Shown piece by piece: positions 59,383-64,000 of a stretch of DNA of 64,000 nucleotides. Source of the DNA: JBBRVW01 sp038246545 (lineage in GTDB: Bacteria; Actinomycetota; Actinomycetes; JACCUZ01); contig JBBRVW010000019.1 in the NCBI GenBank assembly GCA_038246545.1, positions 1 to 64,000 of the forward strand, in the 5' to 3' direction. Every line of letters begins with the position of its first letter. The first letter of the stretch is position 1. Below the pieces are notes generated by a model. That model was not told the DNA's origin. It did not search any database and saw only the letters and a program-made list of their open reading frames with translations. Both the position numbers and the translations under genes were made by a program.

Positions 59383-60501
59383 TCAGAGCGCTGCGACGAC
59401 GTGGTCGATGCAGGCCGTGAGTGCCTCGACGTCGTCGGGCTCCACGGCCGGGAACATCGCGACCCGCAGCTGGTTGCGGCCCAGCTTCCGGTACGGCTCG
59501 GTGTCGACGATCCCGTTGGCCCGCAGGACCTTCGCGACTGCCGACGCGTCGACGTCGTCGGAGAGGTCGATGGTGCCGACCACCGCCGACCGCTGCGACG
59601 GGTCGGTGACGAAGGGCGTCGCGTACTCCGACTTGTCGGCCCAGGTGTAGAGCCGGTCGCTGGACTCGGCGGTGCGCTCGGTGGCCCACGACAGGCCGCC
59701 CTGGGAGTTGAACCACTCGACCTGCTCGGCCAGCAGGAAGATCGTGGCCAGCGCGGGGGTGTTGTAGGTCTGGTCGAGGCGCGAGTTGTCGATCGCGATC
59801 TGCAGGTCGCTGAACGCCGGCACCCAGCGGCCGGTCGCCTGCACCTGCGCGACCCGCTCGATCGCCGCCGGCGACATGAGGGCGAGCCAGAGGCCGCCGT
59901 CGCTGGCGAAGGACTTCTGCGGCGCGAAGTAGTAGGCGTCGGTCTCCGCCGCGTCGACCGGCAGGCCACCGGCACCGCTGGTGGCGTCGACGAGCACCAG
60001 CGCTCCGTCGTCCGCGCCGTCGACCCGGCGCAAGGGCATCGCGACACCGGTCGAGGTCTCGTTGTGCGTCAGGGCGTAGGCGTCGACGCCGGCCTCGGCC
60101 CGCGGCAGCGGGTGGGTGCCGGGGTCGCTGGTCACCACGCTCGGGTCGGCGAGGAACGGCGCCGCCTTCGTCGCGGCGGCGAACTTCGAGGAGAACTCGC
60201 CGAAGACGAGGTGCTGCGACCGCTCGCGGACCAGGTTGAGCACCGCGATGTCCCAGAACGCGGTCGTGCCGCCGTTGCCGAGCACGACCTCGTAGCCGGC
60301 CGGCAGCGAGAAGAGGTCGGAGAGGCCGGAGCGGACCCGGCCGACCACGCTCTTCACGGTCTTCTGGCGGTGCGAGGTCCCGAGGTACGACGACCCGCTC
60401 GCGGCCAGTGCCGCCAGCGCCTCGGGACGGACCTTCGACGGGCCGGAGCCGAACCTGCCGTCACGGGGCTTGAGGGAATCCGGGATCACGATGTCGTTCA
60501 C
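59383..60501 (-). CDS. serC: Phosphoserine transaminase SerC
   Basis: 372 residues, matching the mycobacterial-type enzyme. FGSGPSKVRPEALAAL at the N terminus, LTHNETSTGVAMPL, DATSGAGGLPVD, and the PLP lysine in FAPQKSFASDGGLW. It converts 3-phosphohydroxypyruvate to phosphoserine and can act in PLP synthesis in some bacteria. GTG 60501 is preceded by TAGGCT six bases upstream, leaderless type. Citrate synthase and pdxH neighbours suit a PLP and amino-acid context. Confidence 0.95.
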   Translation of the reverse strand: MNDIVIPDSLKPRDGRFGSGPSKVRPEALAALAASGSSYLGTSHRQKTVKSVVGRVRSGLSDLFSLPAGYEVVLGNGGTTAFWDIAVLNLVRERSQHLVFGEFSSKFAAATKAAPFLADPSVVTSDPGTHPLPRAEAGVDAYALTHNETSTGVAMPLRRVDGADDGALVLVDATSGAGGLPVDAAETDAYYFAPQKSFASDGGLWLALMSPAAIERVAQVQATGRWVPAFSDLQIAIDNSRLDQTYNTPALATIFLLAEQVEWFNSQGGLSWATERTAESSDRLYTWADKSEYATPFVTDPSQRSAVVGTIDLSDDVDASAVAKVLRANGIVDTEPYRKLGRNQLRVAMFPAVEPDDVEALTACIDHVVAAL

Positions 60502-60602
60502 CCGGCAAGCCTAGGCCGACCGGTGCGCCGCCGGCCCGCGCCGTTCACCGCGTGGACGCGCCTGGTCGCCCGCCGCGGGCCGGTCTCGATCGGGTCGTAC
60601 GG

Positions 60603-61712
60603 TCAGTCGGTCCAGCCCTTGACCGCCTCGGGCAGCCGCGGGCCTTCGCCGACGTAGCGGGCCGAGGGGCGGATCAGCCGGCCGGTGCGCTTCTGCTCGA
60701 GGATGTGCGCCGACCAGCCTGCCGTGCGCGCGCAGGTGAACATCGGCGTGAACATGTGCGGCGGCACCTCGGCGAAGTCGAGGACCACGGCGGCCCAGAA
60801 CTCCACGTTGGTCTCCAGGACGCGGTCCGGGCGGCGGGCCCGCAGCTCCTCGAGCGCGGCTTTCTCCAGCGCGGCCGCCACCTCGTAGCGCGGTGCGTCC
60901 AGCTCCTGCGCGGTGCGCCGCAGCACGCGGGCCCGCGGGTCCTCGGCGCGGTAGACCCGGTGGCCGAAACCCATCAGCCGCTCGCCCCGGTCGAGGACGT
61001 CCTTGACGTAGGCCTGCGCGTCACCGGTGCGCTCGACGCCGTCGAGCATGTGCAGCACCCGCGACGGCGCACCGCCGTGGAGCGGGCCGGACATCGCGCC
61101 GACCGCGCCGGACAGGCAGGCCGCGACGTCGGCGCCGGTGGAGGCGATGACGCGCGCGGTGAACGTCGAGGCGTTCATGCCGTGCTCGGCCGCGGAGGTC
61201 CAGTACGCGTCGACCGCCCTGACGTGCTTGGGGTCCGGCTCGCCGCGCCAGCGGATCATGAACCGCTCGACGATCGTCTGCGCCTTGTCGACCTCGGACT
61301 GCGGGACCATCGGCAGGCCCTGCCCGCGGGCCGACTGCGCGACGAAGGACAGCGCCATCACCGACGCGCGAGCGAGGTTGTCGCGGGCCTCGGCCTCGTC
61401 GATGTCCAGCAGCTGCTGGAAGCCCCAGGCCGGGGCGAGCATGGCCAGGGCCGACTGCACGTCGACCCGGACGTCGCCGGAGTGCACCGGCAGCGGGAAC
61501 GGCTCGGCCGGCGGCAGGCCCGGGTTGAACTCGTTGTCGACGAGCAGCCCCCACACGTTGCCGAAGGAGACCTTGCCGACGAGGTCCTCGATGTCGACGC
61601 CGCGGTAGCGGAGCGAGCCGCCCTCCTTGTCTGGTTCCGCGATATCGGTCTCGAAGGCGATGACGCCCTCGAGCCCGGGCTTGAAGTCGGGGTCGCTCGT
61701 GGCGCTCGTCAT
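60603..61712 (-). CDS. citA: Citrate synthase 2 (CitA type)
   Basis: 369 residues. Catalytic histidines and aspartate are in LHGGAPSRVL, GFGHRVYRAEDPRA and the C-terminal FTPMFTCARTAGWSAH region. GSLRYRGVDIEDLV marks the N terminus. It condenses oxaloacetate and acetyl-CoA (2-methylcitrate synthase activity is possible in this family). ATG 61712 with GAGGAG about ten bases upstream. Divergent from pdxH; serC follows 101 bases downstream. Confidence 0.93.
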   Translation of the reverse strand: MTSATSDPDFKPGLEGVIAFETDIAEPDKEGGSLRYRGVDIEDLVGKVSFGNVWGLLVDNEFNPGLPPAEPFPLPVHSGDVRVDVQSALAMLAPAWGFQQLLDIDEAEARDNLARASVMALSFVAQSARGQGLPMVPQSEVDKAQTIVERFMIRWRGEPDPKHVRAVDAYWTSAAEHGMNASTFTARVIASTGADVAACLSGAVGAMSGPLHGGAPSRVLHMLDGVERTGDAQAYVKDVLDRGERLMGFGHRVYRAEDPRARVLRRTAQELDAPRYEVAAALEKAALEELRARRPDRVLETNVEFWAAVVLDFAEVPPHMFTPMFTCARTAGWSAHILEQKRTGRLIRPSARYVGEGPRLPEAVKGWTD

Positions 61713-61895
61713 GGGATCGGTGCTCCTCGCTGGCGCTGGTGTCGGCCGGGCGTCGGTCCGGTGTCGTGCGGGGCGGATGGCGCCGCCGCAGGACGCGTGC
61801 GTAACAAGACGGTCAGCATTCTGTCCCGTCGAGGGCCGTGCTGTCGCCCTGGGTGTCGCGACGCGGGGCGACCTGCACGTGGCAGGGTGAGCCGC

Positions 61896-62564
61896 GTGCA
61901 GCCTCCCGGGACGCCTGGGCCGCGGCCGGACCCGGCGGTCATGCGACGTGCCTACGAAAGGGTCGGGATCGACCCCGCCGACCTCGGCGCGGACCCCGTC
62001 GTGGCCTTCGGCGACTGGTTCGCGCAGGTCGCCGGCGCGGGGGTGGTCGAGCCGAACGCGATGGTCCTGGCCACGGTCGGCGCCGACGGGACGCCGTCCG
62101 CTCGGACCGTGCTGCTCAAGGGGTACGCCCCGGACGGGCTGCGGTTCTTCACCAACCTCGGGTCGGCGAAGGCGCGCGACCTGGCGGCCGAACCGCGCTG
62201 CGCGCTGGTCTTCCCGTGGCACGCGGTGTCGCGCCAGGTGCGGGTGACGGGGGAGGCGGTGCTGCTGGGCCGGGACGCCGTCGACGCGTACTTCGCCGGC
62301 CGGCCGCGCGAGTCCCAGCTGGGCGCCTGGGCGAGCGAGCAGTCGACCGTGGTCGGCTCGCGGGCCGACCTCGATACGGCGCTGGCGCAGGCGCAGGCGC
62401 GGTTCCCGGGGGAGGTGCCGACGCCCCCGGGCTGGGGCGGCTACCTCGTGGTGCCGTCGTCCTGGGAGTTCTGGGCCGGTCGGGCCGGCCGGCTGCACGA
62501 CCGGGTGCGCTACCGGCGTACCGCCCCGGGTGCGCCGTGGACCGTCGAGCGCCTCGCCCCCTGA
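61896..62564 (+). CDS. pdxH: Pyridoxamine 5'-phosphate oxidase PdxH
   Basis: About 222 residues, normal length. MRRAYERVGIDPADLGADPV, NAMVLATVGADGTPSARTVL, LKGYAPDGLRFFTNLGSAKA, RQVRVTGEAVLLG and the C-terminal PPGWGGYLVVPSSWEFWAGR are family hallmarks, as is the closing RLHDRVRYRR. It makes pyridoxal phosphate with FMN and oxygen. GTG 61896 follows AGGGTGAG; GTG 61887 or ATG 61941 are alternatives. Divergent from citA. Confidence 0.94.
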   Translation: MQPPGTPGPRPDPAVMRRAYERVGIDPADLGADPVVAFGDWFAQVAGAGVVEPNAMVLATVGADGTPSARTVLLKGYAPDGLRFFTNLGSAKARDLAAEPRCALVFPWHAVSRQVRVTGEAVLLGRDAVDAYFAGRPRESQLGAWASEQSTVVGSRADLDTALAQAQARFPGEVPTPPGWGGYLVVPSSWEFWAGRAGRLHDRVRYRRTAPGAPWTVERLAP

Positions 62565-62580
62565 CCGTGTCCGCCGCCTG

Positions 62581-62680
62581 CCCCGAGTTGATCACGGTCC
62601 CGTGGTCAACTCGGGGCGACAGTGGCGTGCAGACCACTGCCGGGCCGAAATGATCACGGTCCCGTGATCATTTCCGCCCG
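62581..62680. repeat. Composite palindromic repeat, copy 2 (inverted orientation)
   Basis: The same three-part structure as at 5871-5970, reversed. A 17-bp inverted repeat (one mismatch) with arms 62581-62597 and 62600-62616, centred on TC. A stem-loop at 62618-62641 (GACAGTGG / CCACTGCC). A perfect 13-bp inverted repeat at 62647-62674 (GAAATGATCACGG / CCGTGATCATTTC). It begins 16 bases after the pdxH stop and may also terminate it. Confidence 0.85.
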
Positions 62681-62747
62681 GCCGGGCGGGGCGCGACCGG
62701 CGCGGACCGGCGCTGGGAGCGGGTGCGGAACGGGCCCGGACGTGCAG

Positions 62748-62935
62748 CGACCCGCGGGCCATGACGTGGGAGGGACGTGTCCCCCACTAGCCCGCGGGTC
62801 GGGTGACTGCCTGGGATTCGCCGGCCACGGAGCCGGTGATCCGACGGCGTCGGGTGCTGCACGTGGCGCTTAGCTGACAGCCACCTCACGCGTCCGATGT
62901 GTACTCAAGAGTTCGGACCACCTCCCTTCCGTGTA
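62748..62935 (-). ncRNA. Orphan small transcription unit with micro-ORFs and a large terminal hairpin
   Basis: Downstream of a good promoter (62941-62969) a message of about 185 bases can be drawn. It has GGAAGGGAGGT, then two overlapping tiny frames: TTG 62908 to TAA 62870 (12 residues, STHRTREVAVS after the start) and GTG 62921 to TGA 62886 (11 residues). A hairpin at about 62822-62838 follows, and the unit ends in a perfect 12-bp stem (CGACCCGCGGGC / GCCCGCGGGTCG, 62748-62801) enclosing a 9-bp stem. No downstream gene on this strand is in reach. It may be a small RNA, a leader, or a small-peptide gene. Confidence 0.45.
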
Positions 62936-62940
62936 CCTCG

Positions 62941-62969
62941 ACGGTACGACGCCGAGCCGGCGATCACAA
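62941..62969 (-). promoter_or_regulatory. Promoter of the orphan small transcript
   Basis: Minus strand: -35 TTGTGA (62964-62969), a 17-base spacer, -10 TACCGT (62941-62946). It lies just after the hot-dog-like gene's stop and points toward pdxH. Confidence 0.6.
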
Positions 62970-62973
62970 CGGA

Positions 62974-63705
62974 TTACGCCTCGCGTGTCCGCAGCGTGAT
63001 CCAGACCTGCTCGGCCCGCCCGAGGACCCGCCCGTCTGGGTCGTACGCGGTCGAGGCGGTGAACGTCTTGCGGCCGTCCTCGCCGAGCCGGCGGCCGACC
63101 ACGACGCAGCCCTCGCCGGCCGGCGGCCGGGCGTCGACCGCCGCGGTCATCCGGCCCAGCACCATCGGCCGGCCGACGAGGTCGCTGGACCAGCCGCCGG
63201 GGCAGTCCAGCGCCGCCCACACCAGCCAGGCGGGCAGGACGCCGTCGGCGTCGGCGAGGCCCGCGTGCGGCGTCCACGCCGTGGCCACGGTGTCGGGACG
63301 GTCGGCCAGCCGGCCGGGGCGCAGGCCGAGCCCGTCCGGCGCCGGGCGGTCGGTGCCGCAGACGAAGCAGCCGGGGAACGGGTGGCCGTCGGCGCCGGCG
63401 TACCGTCGCATCGCCTCGGTGGCGGCCGGGAGGTCGACGGCGTCGACGACGTGCCCGGCCAACCGGGCGGCGCGGCCCTCGGCGATGACGGCACCGTTGA
63501 AGCCGAGGGTGACGACCCCGTCGTCCGCATGCCGGGCGTCGAGCGGGACGTCGAGCGGCGGGGGCTCGCGCAGGGTGACCTCGACCGCTCCACCGGTGCC
63601 GACGAGCTCGGCCAGCCGCCCGGCCAGGTAGCCGCCGTTCCCGCTTCGCTCCGGCCCGCGGAACCGGCGGAGCACGACGAGGCCGGTTCCTTCCGTGCTG
63701 CTCAT
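62974..63705 (-). CDS. Hot-dog-fold thioesterase-like protein, function unknown
   Basis: 243 residues. NGGYLAGRLAELVGTGGAVEVTLREPPPL, cut here to GGYLAGRLAELVG, resembles the acyl-CoA thioesterase-like double hot-dog; FPGCFVCGTDRPAPDGLGLR is a conserved Cys-containing motif of a family often called uncharacterised thioesterase-like. ATG 63705 overlaps the upstream gene's stop (ATGA). Confidence 0.7.
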   Translation of the reverse strand: MSSTEGTGLVVLRRFRGPERSGNGGYLAGRLAELVGTGGAVEVTLREPPPLDVPLDARHADDGVVTLGFNGAVIAEGRAARLAGHVVDAVDLPAATEAMRRYAGADGHPFPGCFVCGTDRPAPDGLGLRPGRLADRPDTVATAWTPHAGLADADGVLPAWLVWAALDCPGGWSSDLVGRPMVLGRMTAAVDARPPAGEGCVVVGRRLGEDGRKTFTASTAYDPDGRVLGRAEQVWITLRTREA

Positions 63706-64000
63706 GCCGGCCGAGGGTAGGCCGCCCAGCGACGGCGAACAGCGGCGGCCACCGGCTTCGTCAGGGAGCCGAACGGGGTGACGTCCGGTTCGGTGGCGGC
63801 CCTGCTGGTCGGCCGCCGCCACGTGGCGACCGCCGTCCCGGCGGACACGACGGTGGCGAGGAACATGCCGTTCCCGCCGGGCGCGACCCGGTCGGAGTGC
63901 TCGGGCGGCACGACGGCGGCGCGGTCGCCGTAGCCGAGCACCAGCTCGTCGAAGCCGGGGACCAGCAGGACGCCGCGGGCCTCGCGACGGCAGCCGTCGA
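63702..64000 (-). CDS. Winged-helix DNA-binding domain protein (AlkZ-like), C-terminal part
   Basis: The frame is open to the window edge, so the 5' end is missing; about 98 residues remain. VLLVPGFDELVLGYGDRAAV followed by HSDRVAPGGNGMFLATVV and ATWRR is the C-terminal signature of the HTH_42 family, which includes the DNA glycosylase AlkZ. Which member it is cannot be told from this part. Its stop overlaps the next gene's ATG. Confidence 0.8.
   Translation of the reverse strand, partial: DGCRREARGVLLVPGFDELVLGYGDRAAVVPPEHSDRVAPGGNGMFLATVVSAGTAVATWRRPTSRAATEPDVTPFGSLTKPVAAAVRRRWAAYPRPA

Noticed and set aside
62622..62873. 83-residue open frame downstream of pdxH
   Set aside because: It reads through the repeat and the large hairpin, with no ribosome-binding site or family match.
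62748..62935. A c-di-AMP (ydaO) riboswitch
   Set aside because: Words such as GTCAGCTAA and CGAATCC occur, but in the wrong order, and no downstream gene fits. The resemblance is probably chance.

Overview
This window is high-GC DNA with dense, overlapping genes, frequent GTG starts and many apparently leaderless starts (a TANNNT hexamer 6-8 bases before the start codon). Together with DisA, a RadA/MutY/ClpC neighbourhood, mycothiol-type DinB and PIG-L proteins, GAF-ANTAR regulators, DUF3027/DUF2530/DUF4383 proteins and a mycobacterial-type SerC/citrate synthase pair, this marks the chromosome of an actinomycete (Actinomycetota). CheB/CheR/CheW and c-di-GMP enzymes fit a soil or motile lineage, but the sequence alone does not give a genus. 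I see no rRNA, tRNA, CRISPR array, prophage or insertion sequence.

Layout. 1-13.5 kb: the 3' end of clpC and its terminator, an FMN hydroxy-acid oxidase, a GAF-GGDEF diguanylate cyclase, a three-gene ABC-2 exporter, mutY, a cheB-cheR-cheW cassette, then disA, radA and a PIG-L deacetylase. clpC/mutY/disA/radA are also neighbours in mycobacteria. 13.7-24.5 kb: a cysteine-rich protein, ppx, a TIM-barrel epimerase, a methyltransferase, a TetR regulator with an ABC drug-type exporter and a strong operator, an MFS symporter, and proline dehydrogenase-proC-HAD phosphatase. 24.6-36 kb: a thioredoxin lipoprotein with CcdA, an aldo/keto reductase with an MFS carrier, DUF3027, a secreted protein, a 965-residue sacsin-like ATPase, two frameshifted small membrane proteins, DUF2530 and a purine permease. 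36-46 kb: a GAF-EAL phosphodiesterase, two fluoride channels, a decayed response regulator, two GAF-ANTAR proteins, a STAS protein, MarR with MFS, and small-molecule enzymes. 46-57 kb: a frameshifted aldo/keto reductase, MFS, methyltransferase, a divergent two-component system, and a tightly coupled four-gene membrane glycolipid operon (flippase-like, GT4, PIG-L, PAP2). 57-64 kb: a secreted protein and LuxR regulator flanking a duplicated operator-like site, MFS, serC, citrate synthase, pdxH, a small orphan transcription unit, a hot-dog-like protein and a truncated winged-helix protein.

The most notable items are: (1) a roughly 100-bp composite repeat, palindrome/stem-loop/palindrome, present twice 57 kb apart in opposite orientation, with apparent compensatory changes; (2) the flippase-GT4-PIG-L-PAP2 operon, which combines the chemistry of early GPI or mycothiol synthesis with membrane steps; (3) an orphan promoter, micro-ORF and large hairpin at 62.75-62.97 kb; (4) four single-base deletions that break otherwise intact genes, all repairable by lengthening a short base run or its immediate neighbour, which points to sequence error or recent decay; (5) a perfect operator overlapping both promoter and start codon of an exporter.

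Gene starts were moved from the longest open frame wherever a ribosome-binding site, a stop-start overlap or a leaderless promoter supported another codon. Functions are assigned from motifs read by eye, without database searches.
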